DNA of 64,000 nt, from the NCBI GenBank assembly GCA_018365455.1, contig JAGZJZ010000013.1:1-64000 (forward strand), in the 5' to 3' direction. The position numbers were made by a program, and so were the translations under genes. The notes beneath the pieces were generated by a model, which ran no database searches, was not told the origin of the DNA, and saw only the letters and a program-made list of their open reading frames with translations. Shown in pieces: positions 36,201 through 46,375 of this stretch (positions are counted from its first letter, which is position 1; each line of letters opens with the position of its first letter). Source of the stretch: Clostridiales bacterium (lineage in GTDB: Bacteria > Bacillota > Clostridia > Lachnospirales > Lachnospiraceae).

Positions 36201-37793
36201 ATGAAGTTTAGAAGATTCTTGTCGCTGTTATGTGCAGCAGCTATGATGGTATCTGTGACGGGGTGCGGTGGCAGCAAAGATACTGCAAATGTGGATCCTG
36301 CAGATCAGACAGAAGCCGGGGCAGAGGCTGACGGGGGAGAAGTTACATTCCCATTAAAAGAAGCAAAGAATTACAGCGTATTCGCGATTCTGGATGGGGA
36401 ATATGATCTAAAGGATAATGTGGCAATGCAGAAAGCTTTAAGTGATGCAAATATCTCTTTTGATTATCAATCTGTTATGGGCGCCGATTTGTCTGAAAAG
36501 AAGAACCTGGTATTAGCTTCCGGTGAATACCCGGATGTTTTCTACAAAGCCAATTTTTCAGCAACCGAATTAGATAAGTATGGAAAACAGAAGATTCTTA
36601 TTCCATTAGAAGATATGATACGGAAGTATGCACCTAATTTATGTGCACTTTTAGATAAGGTTGACGGATGGGACTATATCACAGCTTCAGACGGACATAT
36701 CTATTCACTGCCGGAAATTGACAAAGAAATGCCGCTTTTATCCCCTTATTGGCTGAACCACAGGTGGCTTAAGAATCTGGGGCTGGAAGAGCCAAAGAAT
36801 CTGGATGAACTGTATACGGTTTTAAAGGAATTTAAGGAAAAAGATGCAAATGGAAACGGGGACGCAAATGATGAGATTCCAATCACGGGGACGGACGTAG
36901 TAAAGCCGGAATTGCTGCTGCCTTATTTTGGAGTACCCTATGATGCGGTTACAAAGTCCGCTGTTTTAGATGGAAAGTTAACCTATATTCCAACTTCAGA
37001 TGTATATAAAGAGTTTGTTGCATATATCACAAAGCTCTATCAGGAAGGTCTGATGGATAAAAATGTATTTACGCAGAAACACGAGCAGCAGGGAGCAATT
37101 GGGCAGTCGGGAGATGTATTGGGTTCTTTCTTTGATGCAGGCGCATTTCTGACAGTTGGGCGTGATAATGATGATGACTATGCCATACTTACACCATTTG
37201 AAGAAGGGATTTATCCTATTTCATCCGGTATCACCGCAGGGACTTTAGCCATAACGGATGCTTGTGAAAACCCGGAAGTGATTATCGCCTGGGCAGATCA
37301 GTTTTACACAGAAGAGGGCGGAATCCTCGCATGGCTGGGTGTGGAAGGTGAGACATGGAAAAAGGATGCTGAGGGCAATTGGGAATGGATTATCGGCAAC
37401 GGATATGGAGATGACATTGCAGCTGTACGAAGCAATGGTACTATTCAGGGAGCGGCGTATCATCCATCTATTCAGCCGGAGTATTGGTTTAGCGGCATGT
37501 CAGAAGAAGTTGATCCGGATGAGGTTTACTTAAATAAAGAACGTGCAAAGGTAACAGAAATGGGGGCCATTCCACTTCCGGTAATGAGATACAGCGATGA
37601 TGATGCTAAGGAAATTTCTACCTTAAAGGCAGACCTGGATGCTTATATTGACCAGTATCTGGCACAGGTTGCAACCGGGGAACTGGAGCTGGAAAGCAGC
37701 TGGGAAGAATATGTAACGACGATAAACAACATGGGCGGAGCCAAGCTGACTGAAATCTACCAGAAAGCATACACAGAGGCTATGGCTGAATAA
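36201..37793 (+). CDS. Extracellular solute-binding lipoprotein, LplA/YtcQ type
   Basis: Sugar-binding lipoprotein of 530 residues. GGAGG precedes the ATG. Lipobox SVTGC, Asp/Glu/Ala linker, then a large type II binding domain with PKNLDELYTVLKEFKEKDAN and the calcium-loop-like DANGNGDANDEIP. Long binding proteins of this kind serve YteP/YtcP importers for oligosaccharides or glycosides. First gene of a three-gene import operon; its ATPase is not local and is probably a shared MsmX-like subunit. Confidence 0.9.
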   Translation: MKFRRFLSLLCAAAMMVSVTGCGGSKDTANVDPADQTEAGAEADGGEVTFPLKEAKNYSVFAILDGEYDLKDNVAMQKALSDANISFDYQSVMGADLSEKKNLVLASGEYPDVFYKANFSATELDKYGKQKILIPLEDMIRKYAPNLCALLDKVDGWDYITASDGHIYSLPEIDKEMPLLSPYWLNHRWLKNLGLEEPKNLDELYTVLKEFKEKDANGNGDANDEIPITGTDVVKPELLLPYFGVPYDAVTKSAVLDGKLTYIPTSDVYKEFVAYITKLYQEGLMDKNVFTQKHEQQGAIGQSGDVLGSFFDAGAFLTVGRDNDDDYAILTPFEEGIYPISSGITAGTLAITDACENPEVIIAWADQFYTEEGGILAWLGVEGETWKKDAEGNWEWIIGNGYGDDIAAVRSNGTIQGAAYHPSIQPEYWFSGMSEEVDPDEVYLNKERAKVTEMGAIPLPVMRYSDDDAKEISTLKADLDAYIDQYLAQVATGELELESSWEEYVTTINNMGGAKLTEIYQKAYTEAMAE

Positions 37794-37813
37794 GCCGCTG
37801 CATAGGAGCTAAA

Positions 37814-37852
37814 AAAGAGATGCCGCTGTAAGATACAGCGGTACTTCTCTTT
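37814..37852 (+). terminator. Intercistronic hairpin after the binding-protein gene
   Basis: AGAGATGCCGCTGT pairs with ACAGCGGTACTTCTCT with minor mismatch around AAGAT, followed by TTCC rather than a T run. It probably protects the binding-protein message or thins out readthrough. Confidence 0.6.
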
Positions 37853-37910
37853 CCAGAGAGTGTTTTCAAACATGCACCAGACCATAAAAAATGAAAAAGG
37901 AGGATTTTCG

Positions 37911-38855
37911 GTGATAAAAAAATCAGCAAAAAGGAATACATTGAGTTTCCACGTCAGATTAGGAAAGGACATGAAGAAGAACTGGATACTTTACGCAATG
38001 ATCCTGCCGGTTGTAATTTATTATGTTGTTTTTGCATATGGTCCCCTCTACGGCATTCAGTTAGCATTTAAGGACTACGTCATCAAAGATGGAATATGGG
38101 GAAGTCCATGGGTCGGATTTGAACATTTTACCAGGTTTTTCAGCAGCTATAATTTTGAATTACTACTGAAGAATACAATAGGAATCAGTGTTTACAGTAT
38201 TTTGGTTGGATTTCCCATACCGATTATGTTTGCTTTATTGTTAAATTACTTAAAAAATAAACATTTAAAGAAAACGATTCAAATGGCATCCTATGCCCCC
38301 TATTTTATATCCACGGTAGTTATGTGCGGTATGATTGTCATATTTCTAAATCCGGATACAGGCATTTTCAATACCATCAGAGGCTGGCTTGGACTGAGTT
38401 CGATTGATTTTCTGGGAAAACCGGAGTTGTTTAAATCTATTTATGTATGGACCGGAGTATGGCAGGGCCTGGGATGGAGTTCTATTATCTATATATCTGC
38501 ATTATCCGGCGTGGATTATCAGCTGCATGAAGCCGCAATTGTGGACGGAGCCACAAAACTGCAGCGCATTTTTCATGTGGATCTGCCATCTATTAAACCA
38601 ACCATTGTCATGCTGCTCATACTCCAGATGGGATCGCTGATGAGCGTGGGATTTGAAAAGGTATTTTTACTTCAGAATACCCTGAATAAAGGAGCGGCAT
38701 CTGTTATTTCTACTTATGTATACGAGGTTGGTTTGATTAATAGTGATTATGGATACTCTACGGCAATCGGTCTGTTTAATTCTGTGATTAACCTGGCTTT
38801 AATCGTAGTGGCAAATCAGGTCTGTAAGAAATTTGCAGATGAGAGTCTGTTCTAG
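37911..38855 (+). CDS. ABC sugar permease, LplB/YteP type
   Basis: Integral membrane permease of 314 residues. The start is GTG at 37911, 6-7 bases after GGAGG; an in-frame ATG further up lacks a ribosome site. Six helices begin with WILYAMILPVVIYYVVFAYGPLYG; the EAA loop is YQLHEAAIVDGATKLQRIFHV. Partner of the next permease. Confidence 0.92.
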   Translation: MIKKSAKRNTLSFHVRLGKDMKKNWILYAMILPVVIYYVVFAYGPLYGIQLAFKDYVIKDGIWGSPWVGFEHFTRFFSSYNFELLLKNTIGISVYSILVGFPIPIMFALLLNYLKNKHLKKTIQMASYAPYFISTVVMCGMIVIFLNPDTGIFNTIRGWLGLSSIDFLGKPELFKSIYVWTGVWQGLGWSSIIYISALSGVDYQLHEAAIVDGATKLQRIFHVDLPSIKPTIVMLLILQMGSLMSVGFEKVFLLQNTLNKGAASVISTYVYEVGLINSDYGYSTAIGLFNSVINLALIVVANQVCKKFADESLF

Positions 38856-38873
38856 AAAGGAGTAAGTTGGAAA

Positions 38874-39791
38874 ATGATGAGTAAAACAGCAAAAACAGGA
38901 AGAATAAAGCGTTCTCATGCAGATAAAGTATTTGACATTGTAAATATAACGCTTATGGCAGTCCTCTTAATCCTCTTTATATGGCCGCTGTGGTTTGTGG
39001 TAATTGCTTCCTTCAGCAATCCTTCAGAGGTCTGGAACGGCAATGTTGTTCTTCTGCCAAAGGGGTTCACATTAGCGGCATATGAAGCTGTCATGGAATA
39101 TAAGGCGATATGGACCGGATATGTAAATTCCATTTTTTATACAGTGGTGGGTACTTTGATTAATTTGGTTCTTACCGTATGCGCGGCATACCCATTGGCA
39201 AGAAAAGACTTTGTGCCAAGAAATGTGCTTATGTTTCTTTTCATGCTGACCATGTATTTCAGCGGGGGGCTGGTTCCCACCTATTTGGTCGTGCACAAGC
39301 TGCACTTAACCAATACACCATGGGCGATGATGATTCCGGGTGCTATATCCATCTATAATGTTATTATCACAAGAACCTATTTTATAAACAGTATCCCAAC
39401 CAGTCTGCAGGAGGCGGCAGAGTTGGATGGTGCCAATACATACCAATTTCTGATAAAAATAGTTCTACCGCTGTCCAAGCCGATTCTGGCTGTCATTGGC
39501 CTGTATTATGCGGTGGGACACTGGAATGATTTCTTCTCAGCCTTAATCTACATTAATGACAAAGATCTGATGCCGTTACAGTCCTTCCTGCGTGATTTAT
39601 TAATGACCAACAAGATGAGCCTGACCAATCTGCAGGGGCTGGATGCGGCGGCTGCGGAAGCGAAGATGCAGCTTTCCCAGACGTTAAAGTATAGTGCGAT
39701 TATCGTTTCTACAGTACCGGTATTGTGTATCTATCCTTTTATACAGAAGTATTTTGTAAAGGGGGTTATGATCGGGTCGGTAAAAGGATGA
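38874..39791 (+). CDS. ABC sugar permease, LplC/YtcP type
   Basis: Integral membrane permease of 305 residues with AAGGAG upstream. Six helices, EAA loop SLQEAAELDGANTYQFLIKI and the family C-terminal end KGVMIGSVKG. It forms the channel with the LplB-type protein; together they import the glycoside bound by the lipoprotein at 36201. Confidence 0.92.
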   Translation: MMSKTAKTGRIKRSHADKVFDIVNITLMAVLLILFIWPLWFVVIASFSNPSEVWNGNVVLLPKGFTLAAYEAVMEYKAIWTGYVNSIFYTVVGTLINLVLTVCAAYPLARKDFVPRNVLMFLFMLTMYFSGGLVPTYLVVHKLHLTNTPWAMMIPGAISIYNVIITRTYFINSIPTSLQEAAELDGANTYQFLIKIVLPLSKPILAVIGLYYAVGHWNDFFSALIYINDKDLMPLQSFLRDLLMTNKMSLTNLQGLDAAAAEAKMQLSQTLKYSAIIVSTVPVLCIYPFIQKYFVKGVMIGSVKG

Positions 39792-39804
39792 GTGATCATA
39801 AGTA

Positions 39805-39845
39805 AACCGGAAGTGCAGTCAGAATCGTCTTCCGGTTCTTTCTTT
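39805..39845 (+). terminator. Terminator after the importer operon
   Basis: AACCGGAAG and CTTCCGGTT flank a 15-base loop, followed by CTTTCTTTT. Confidence 0.75.
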
Positions 39846-39855
39846 TATATCCGGG

Positions 39856-41339
39856 TCACAAATCAGGCAAAGTTATGGTTATAAATGTACCCGATCCAAG
39901 GGTGCTCTCTATTTGGAGCACATCTTTATTGTAAAGCAGAAACAGCCGCCGTTTAACATTTGGTATTCCAATCCCGCTGCGAAAATCGTATGTACCATCA
40001 TCCGGGGGTGTCTGCATTTTTTCTAAGGTACGGGGCTCAATTCCCACCCCGTCATCCTGCACGGTTAATACCAGGCTGCCGGCTTGTTTGCAGGCACCTA
40101 TTTTCAAAGTTCCGCAGTCTGTTTTTAATTCCAGTCCATGTACAATGGCATTTTCAACCAGCGGTTGCAGAATCATAGCAGGTATTGTCTCATTCAGACA
40201 GTCATCCGGGACATCAATTTGATACCCAAGCCGTGAGCCAAACCTTACTTTTTGGATATTCAGATAATTTTTAATGGTTTCTATCTCTACCTGCAGGGGA
40301 ACGGTATCGTGAAGCACAGACAGACTGTTGCGAAGAAGACCTGACAGGGAATCAATCATTTCCTTTGACTTAGGTGCATCCTCAATAATGGTCAGAGCGG
40401 ATATACTGTTCAGTGTGTTATATAAAAAATGGGGATTGATCTGCATGAGCAGATATTCCAGCTCTGACAGGCTGAGAAGCGTCTGCATCTGTGCATTTTT
40501 AATCTGTTCTTCCTGCAGCTGTTGTTCAATCTGGTATTTTTCTTCCAGCTGCTGTTCGGATATTTTCAAACTGTTTACCATTTCGTTAAAAGAAGTAATG
40601 AGAATATTTATTTCATCATCAGGTTTGATTTTTTCCAGATAAAGGTCACGCTTACCACTGGCAACTGCAGCACATTTTAAGCTAGATTCCGAATTGGCAG
40701 GGCAAAGGAACTGGACATTTTATATGCCGTAAATGCACAGACCAGTGTGAAAATAATAATCAGAAGATAGGTACTGCGAAGATTATTTTTCAGGATCAGA
40801 TGGTTACTTTGGATATTTTCCTGGGCAAGAGTCAGTTCGTCAGACATCCCCTGATAAATGTAGGAGTAGATTCCGGTTCTTAAATTATCAAGGGCAATTT
40901 TCTCCCGGTTAAATTTAAAAGTCGGAACTTCCAGGCTGAATTTATCAAATAAGGAGACGGCATCTTCATAATAGGAATCCAGCATGGCGGAGATATCCCG
41001 GTACAGATAGCTTTCCGGGTATAGTGCCCATAGAGAAGCGGCATATTCTGCCGCATCTTCATATGTCGTTTTAAACTGGCTTAAATATTTGTCCGATGGG
41101 TTTGTAAAATAATTGGATGTAATGGCAGCGGTGTCCTCCAGCCGGGTCAAAAGCAGCTGGAGGATCTGGATATGTTCCAGGGTATTGTTATTCTGGCGGT
41201 TCAAAGAGCTGCTGGACTCAATGGAGTAGACTGACAAAAAGAACATCAGCAGTATAACCAGAAGAAAGTATTTCATTAATCGGACAGAAAGCCTGGAAAG
41301 TGGATGAAGCCTGGTTTTAATTCTTGGTAATGTTTTCAT
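39856..41339 (-). pseudogene. YesM-type sensor histidine kinase, frameshifted in the HAMP domain
   Basis: Two pieces make one kinase of about 494 residues. The 5' part (40677-41339) has helices near 22-42 and 190-210 around an outside helical domain and stops right after LPIRNLA. One base later the other frame continues LKCAAVASGKRDLYLEKI, a normal HAMP, and reaches the kinase core: INPHFLYNTLNSI, LQPLVENAIVHG and DDGVGIEPRTLEK. A single missing base near 40676-40680 explains the break. The bases do not form a programmed slippery site, so this is mutation or sequencing error. The start overlaps the response-regulator gene by 23 bp. Confidence 0.85.
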
Positions 41340-42891
41340 ATTTTTGATATTCCTTTGGTGTTAGTCCTGTATTTTTCTTAAATATACGGCAAAAGTAATT
41401 TTGGTCACTATAGCCGGAACGTTCTGAAACTTCTTTTATGGACAGGGTTCCCTTCTGAAGCAGGATCTTGGCATAAGAAATCTTTTTATTAGTGATATGA
41501 TCTACAAAATTCACATTGTATTCGTCCTTAAATAATTTGCTGACATAATGGGGAGTCATTTTCAGATAAGATGCCAGCCCCTCCAGGGAAACGGATTCAA
41601 TGGGTTCATTTTGTAAATAGGTATTAATTTTCTTTACAAGTGCAAAATTCTTATTTTGTGTCTGTTCCTGAATCAAATGAAGAAAGCTGAATAATGTCTG
41701 GTGTAAATATTCCTGCACCTGTAAATTGTCCTTTAATGTCTCTATCAGGCTTAAAAAAGAGACAGAATCCAGGTATGAGCCATCTAATCCTAAATTGTAA
41801 GCAATTCTTTTGACAGAAACCAGAAGCTGCAGCGTATATTCTTTTAGAATCCCCAGTGGACAGGGATGCGTAAAGAGATTTTGAGTAACGGCTTGCGCAG
41901 CGGAATAGGCTGCTTCCATATTTTTAGAGCGAAGAGCTGTCAGCAGTTCTTCCTCCAGGGAATACGGATAGTGATAAGGCAGATTTAATACAGCACTTGA
42001 TTCATGGACTTGGCAGGAGTCGTCAGGAATCGTATGGATCAGTGCCATAGCCTCAAAATATGAATTTTTAAATGACCGGGGATTTTCATATACGCTCCCT
42101 ATGGATATTGCGGCTTTAATTTTATATTTTTCATGGATAAACAGCAGCGCTTCCTGGGCAAACAGCCGAAAATCCGTCAGGGGAGAGAGATTTCCCTGAT
42201 TTTTATTGGTATATAAAAAAACAGGTAATATATCAAAAATATAGTCCCCGGTTATTCCATAAGTTAAGAAGCGAAGTCTTTTAGCAAGTTCTTTGCGGAT
42301 GCTGACCTTTTGCTGGAAGGTGGTGTGATTTCTTAAGTTTAGCAGTAAGAAGCAGCCGGGGGAATACGGTATGTGCAGCAGGGTATGCTGAAGTTCCAGG
42401 TCATCATCAGAAAAATTACCGGTAATATAGCTTGAGATCAGGTTTTTTTCCAGGACTGGAATAGCGGAGGTCAGGATCTGGCTGTTTTTTTCTTTTGTTT
42501 CCAGATATAATCTGGACTTTTGTATGTTATCCATGACAGACTGCAGTTTATCCATTACTTCTGACACGACCAGAGGTTTTAAAATATAACCCTTCACGCC
42601 TATGCTCAATGCCTGCTGGATATACTCGAAGCTATCGTAGGCAGTCATGATTAAGACCTGAATCAGTGGGTTTTTTACTAATATCTGTCTGGAGGCTTCC
42701 AGCCCGTTAATACCCGGCATTTTAATGTCCATGATAATAATATCTGGTTTTAATTCTTCCGCTTTTTGGATTGCATCCATGCCATTTTCACACTCAGCGA
42801 TTACCTGTATGTTATTTGTATTTTTACTGATGAGCGTAATAAGCGCATAACGGGATAAAATCTCATCATCAACAATGATCAGTCTGTACAT
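41317..42891 (-). CDS. YesN-type response regulator with AraC DNA-binding domain
   Basis: Response regulator of 524 residues. GGAG precedes the ATG at 42891. Receiver (1-120) with VDDE, phospho-acceptor D55 in IIIMDIKMPG and Lys in ILKPLV; a long linker domain; C-terminal AraC pair (about 425-520) with VSLEGLASYLKMTPHYVSKLF in part, LSIKEVSERSGYSDQNYFCRIF in part and TGLTPKEYQKY. Divergent from the RbsBAC-type importer at 43664, which is its likely target. Confidence 0.92.
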   Translation of the reverse strand: MYRLIIVDDEILSRYALITLISKNTNNIQVIAECENGMDAIQKAEELKPDIIIMDIKMPGINGLEASRQILVKNPLIQVLIMTAYDSFEYIQQALSIGVKGYILKPLVVSEVMDKLQSVMDNIQKSRLYLETKEKNSQILTSAIPVLEKNLISSYITGNFSDDDLELQHTLLHIPYSPGCFLLLNLRNHTTFQQKVSIRKELAKRLRFLTYGITGDYIFDILPVFLYTNKNQGNLSPLTDFRLFAQEALLFIHEKYKIKAAISIGSVYENPRSFKNSYFEAMALIHTIPDDSCQVHESSAVLNLPYHYPYSLEEELLTALRSKNMEAAYSAAQAVTQNLFTHPCPLGILKEYTLQLLVSVKRIAYNLGLDGSYLDSVSFLSLIETLKDNLQVQEYLHQTLFSFLHLIQEQTQNKNFALVKKINTYLQNEPIESVSLEGLASYLKMTPHYVSKLFKDEYNVNFVDHITNKKISYAKILLQKGTLSIKEVSERSGYSDQNYFCRIFKKNTGLTPKEYQKYENITKN

Positions 42892-42960
42892 GTTAGTCTC
42901 CTTTTTTCTTCCGGCAGCCAATGTACTGGCGGGTACTTTGTATATTATATTTGGACTTTT

Positions 42961-43395
42961 TTACCGGATGCTGCCTGTTAAAATGGTATCTTGTGTGCCT
43001 TCGGGGGTCATGCCGATGACGGCAATTTGCAGCCGGACGGGATCCACAGAGATGAATGAAGAAATATATTCCTGGGATCTGGCGGTCAGTAAGTCATAGT
43101 GGTTCCAAAGCCACTCTATGACAAAACAGCGCTGTATGGTGATGTTGTCGTATTCCTGGCGATTGAGTATCTCTAAGCTGCGCAGCATATCTACGGAAGT
43201 AAAAATTTTCTTCAGCCTGTCGGCTGTCTTTAGCTCTTCATATAAGGTAGCAGTTTGTTTGTCAGAGGAATAATAACGGAAAAATTCCATAAAAGACCGT
43301 ATAAAATAATTTGTTGTCTGCGCCTGTTCTATATAAGAGGTCTCCGAAATAATTACAAAAAACTGTTGAAATAAAGAATTGGACCATTTCATCAT
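42961..43395 (-). CDS. Small protein, possible degenerate kinase-like partner
   Basis: 144 residues, no signal peptide or membrane helix, AAAGGA 9 bases upstream. First gene of the operon with the YesN-type regulator and YesM-type kinase. Segments FRYYSSDKQTATLYEELKTA and TIQRCFVIEWLWNHY look like worn versions of the kinase motifs LRxS..VTLxEEL and LQPLVENAIxHG, but the phospho-accepting HFLYN and the Asn of the N-box are absent. It might be an inactive kinase fragment that modulates signalling. That is inference from short segments; the function is unknown. Confidence 0.5.
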   Translation of the reverse strand: MMKWSNSLFQQFFVIISETSYIEQAQTTNYFIRSFMEFFRYYSSDKQTATLYEELKTADRLKKIFTSVDMLRSLEILNRQEYDNITIQRCFVIEWLWNHYDLLTARSQEYISSFISVDPVRLQIAVIGMTPEGTQDTILTGSIR

Positions 43396-43618
43396 CTTAA
43401 GATCCTTTCATTGAACATATCTGTTTAAGGAAAATTGTTATATTTTCTATTATACTATACTATAAAAGTGACAAAAATCATGAATATTTTACTAAATTAG
43501 CATAAAATAACAAATAAAAACATGAGAGTGCATAATGTATATGATATTAAGCATGGTTTAATGTGCAAAAATACTAATTTTACAATTATATGTTAGTTAC
43601 AGAGTGGTTTTTATCAGA

Positions 43619-43624
43619 TATAAT
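43619..43624 (+). promoter_or_regulatory. -10 box of the RbsBAC-type operon
   Basis: TATAAT, with GTTACA at 17 bp upstream as a poor -35, as expected for an activator-dependent promoter. The 43396-43663 gap is AT-rich; a minus-strand TATAAT (43449-43454) may serve the divergent operon. No clear repeat pair was found. Confidence 0.45.
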
Positions 43625-43663
43625 ACAATCATCTTGATACGGACAAGTGAAGGAGGAAAAGAA

Positions 43664-44716
43664 ATGAAAGCGAAGAAGTTATTGGTAACATTATTGGCGG
43701 CGGCAGCAATGGTAAGTGTTACGGCATGTTCAGCAGGAAATGCAGAACAGGGAGGTGAGACCCAGACAAAAGCGCAGGAAAGCAGCGAAGGGAGTTCCCG
43801 GGAAGCAGCATCGGATACTGCCGGCGGGGACAGTAAGGATCAATTATATATAGAAGTGTCGGCAATCGGTGCCGATCCATACTTCTATGATCACAAAATG
43901 GGGATGGAGATGGCAGGAAAGGAATTGGGAGTCAGAACCGAGTATGTAGGACCCGCCGAAAATGACATGAATGCGATGGTGGCGGCGTTAGAACAGGCAA
44001 TAGCCAAGAAACCCAACGGGCTTGTGGTGGTAGGATTTAATGAACAATTGATCCCATCTATACAAAAAGCAACAGACGCAGGAATTCCGGTGGTAACAGT
44101 AGATGCAGATCTTCCAACCTCATCCAGAATTGCATTTATCGGAACGGGAAATGAAGAAGCGGGAATCACCGGCGGGACAAAGATGGCGGAGCTGTTAGGC
44201 GGGAAAGGAAAAGTAGCGGTCATGTACAGCCCGGGGCAGACAAACCTGGAAGAACGTGTAGAGGGTTATAAGAAATCTTTTGAAAATTATGCCGATATCG
44301 AAATTGTGGAATATGTGGATACGAAACAGGACAGCGTGGTAGCAGCACAAAGTATAGCTGCTGTCCTCCAGAAACATCCGGATTTGGCAGGCATTATATG
44401 TGTAGATGCTACCGGAGGTACAGGGGCAGCGACCGCAGTAAAAGAGGCGGGGCTTACTGGAAAAGTAAAAATCATAGCCATGGACCGTTCAAATGAGGTA
44501 CTGGCTGCAATTGAAGAAGGTGTAATTTCTGCATCCGTTGCACAGCAAACGGCTCTGATGCCTTATTATGCAGTGCAGATGTTAATGAATCTCAATAATT
44601 CAAAAGTTGAGATTACAACGGATAACGCATCTGCCGGCGTACTGGGAATTCCGCAGTATATAGATACCGGTGCAGTTATCGTTGATGAAACAAATTACCA
44701 GTATTTTAAAAGATAG
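43664..44716 (+). CDS. Monosaccharide-binding lipoprotein, RbsB type
   Basis: Type I sugar-binding lipoprotein of 350 residues. GGAGG precedes the ATG at 43664. Lipobox SVTAC, Ser/Gln/Glu linker, then the two-lobed domain with AAALEQAIAKKPNGLVV in variant form, DAGIPVVTVDADLP and GVISASVAQQ. It delivers a monosaccharide to the ATPase and permease that follow. The substrate cannot be read from the sequence. Confidence 0.9.
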   Translation: MKAKKLLVTLLAAAAMVSVTACSAGNAEQGGETQTKAQESSEGSSREAASDTAGGDSKDQLYIEVSAIGADPYFYDHKMGMEMAGKELGVRTEYVGPAENDMNAMVAALEQAIAKKPNGLVVVGFNEQLIPSIQKATDAGIPVVTVDADLPTSSRIAFIGTGNEEAGITGGTKMAELLGGKGKVAVMYSPGQTNLEERVEGYKKSFENYADIEIVEYVDTKQDSVVAAQSIAAVLQKHPDLAGIICVDATGGTGAATAVKEAGLTGKVKIIAMDRSNEVLAAIEEGVISASVAQQTALMPYYAVQMLMNLNNSKVEITTDNASAGVLGIPQYIDTGAVIVDETNYQYFKR

Positions 44717-44730
44717 ACGGAACAGGATGT

Positions 44731-44765
44731 AAAGCTGTTGCAGAATAAAAAAATGCAGCAGCTTT
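44731..44765 (+). terminator. Intercistronic hairpin after the binding-protein gene
   Basis: AAAGCTGTTGCA and TGCAGCAGCTTT (one G-T) around an A-rich loop, followed by a short TC stretch only. Likely 3' protection or partial termination, keeping binding protein above transporter level. Confidence 0.6.
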
Positions 44766-44810
44766 TCATAATAATATGAGAGCGTGTTTTATGGAATAGG
44801 AGGAGATCTT

Positions 44811-46334
44811 TTGTCGGACTTTATTTTGGAAACAAGGGGTATAGTTAAGATATTTCCAGGAGTCAGAGCACTGGATGGAGTGGATTTAAAGATAAAAAAA
44901 GGAGAAGTCCATGCAATTGTAGGAGAAAACGGGGCTGGAAAAAGTACCCTGATGCTTACTCTTGGAGGGATTCACAGACCCGATGAGGGCGAAATATATC
45001 TGGAAGGGGAAAAAGTGGTGTTTTCCTCAGCACAGGATGCTTTAAAAAAGGGAATCAGTATCGTACATCAGGAATTAAGCCTGGTACCAAATCTCAGCGT
45101 GGCTGAAAATATATATGCCAACCGGCAGCCTGTTAACCGGCTCAGTCTGATCAAAAAGGATGAATTATACCAAATGACCAGAGAAATGCTGTCTTTATTT
45201 GAGATTGATAATATATTGCCGTCTACCCTGGTAAAAGATCTGTCAATTGCAAACCAACAGGTTGTAGAAATACTAAAAGCCATGTCATTCCATCCGAAAG
45301 TATTGATTTTGGATGAACCAACATCTTCGCTAACCGAAATAGAAAAGGTGCGTTTATTTAAAAATATCCGGGTACTGAAAGAAAAAGGAATATCTTTTAT
45401 ATATATTTCCCATCATCTGCAGGAGATCTTCCAGATAGCCGACCGAATAACAGTCCTCAGAGATGGAACTTATATATGTGAAGCGGATGTATCAGATATT
45501 AATGAAGATTTCCTGATTACCAATATGGTGGGAAGAAAGATTGAGAATATCTATGGAAGACCCCAGAGCGGGAATAAAATTGGCAAAGAAATATTAGAGG
45601 TGAAAAATATCAGCCGCAGCCGGTGTTTCAAAAATATTAGTTTCAGCATCAAAGCGGGTGAAATAGTAGGATTTTCAGGGCTGGTCGGGGCAGGCAGAAC
45701 TGAAATAGGAAGGGCCATATTTGGAGCGGAGCCCATTCAATCCGGTGAAATATATATGGAGGGAAAGAAAAGAAATATCAGATCCCCGGAAGATGCCATA
45801 GCTATGGGGATTGGATATATGAGTGAGGACAGGAAGCAGGAGGGTTTATATATTGATTTCTCCATCAAAGCCAATTTAATAGCAAACCGATTGCACAGTT
45901 TTACATCAAAGGGATTTTTAAAGGAAAAAACCATGGATGGCATTGCTGCAGAAGCAGTGAAAGTATTCAATGTAGCAACGCCGGGTATTGAGCAAAAGGT
46001 AGGAAATTTATCAGGGGGAAACCAGCAAAAAGTGCTTTTAGCAGCTTGGTTTGGCATAAAGCCTAAAATTTTAATTGTTGATGAACCTACCAGAGGTGTG
46101 GATGTTGGTGCCAAAAGTGAAATTTATACGCTGCTTAGGAACCTGGCGGCAGGTGGTGTGGGAATTATAATGATTTCCTCTGATCTGCCGGAAATCCTGG
46201 GTGTCAGCGACCGGATTATTGTAGTGCGCGGAGGGGAAATAGCAGGAGAGCTGCCGGCGGGGCAGGCAACAGAAGAAAATATTATATCCATGGCCTCAGG
46301 TGTGGATGTAAAAACAGAAGTACAGACTAGATAA
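44811..46334 (+). CDS. Sugar ABC ATPase with two nucleotide-binding domains, RbsA/MglA type
   Basis: Cytoplasmic ATPase of 507 residues. The start is TTG at 44811 because GGAGGAG ends about 5 bases before it; the in-frame GTG at 44784 has no such site. First domain: Walker A GENGAGKST, Walker B VLILDEPTSS. Second domain: degenerate Walker A GLVGAGRTE, signature LSGGNQQKVLLA and Walker B ILIVDEPTRGVDVG. This mixed pattern is standard for the family. Confidence 0.93.
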   Translation: MSDFILETRGIVKIFPGVRALDGVDLKIKKGEVHAIVGENGAGKSTLMLTLGGIHRPDEGEIYLEGEKVVFSSAQDALKKGISIVHQELSLVPNLSVAENIYANRQPVNRLSLIKKDELYQMTREMLSLFEIDNILPSTLVKDLSIANQQVVEILKAMSFHPKVLILDEPTSSLTEIEKVRLFKNIRVLKEKGISFIYISHHLQEIFQIADRITVLRDGTYICEADVSDINEDFLITNMVGRKIENIYGRPQSGNKIGKEILEVKNISRSRCFKNISFSIKAGEIVGFSGLVGAGRTEIGRAIFGAEPIQSGEIYMEGKKRNIRSPEDAIAMGIGYMSEDRKQEGLYIDFSIKANLIANRLHSFTSKGFLKEKTMDGIAAEAVKVFNVATPGIEQKVGNLSGGNQQKVLLAAWFGIKPKILIVDEPTRGVDVGAKSEIYTLLRNLAAGGVGIIMISSDLPEILGVSDRIIVVRGGEIAGELPAGQATEENIISMASGVDVKTEVQTR

Positions 46335-46375
46335 TTCTTGAAAACCATATTTATAATGTAAGGAGCGGTGAAAAG

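Noticed and set aside
40672..40682. Programmed frameshift in the kinase
   Set aside because: The bases around GCTTAAAA do not form a slippery heptamer in the reading frame, and no downstream stimulator is clear.
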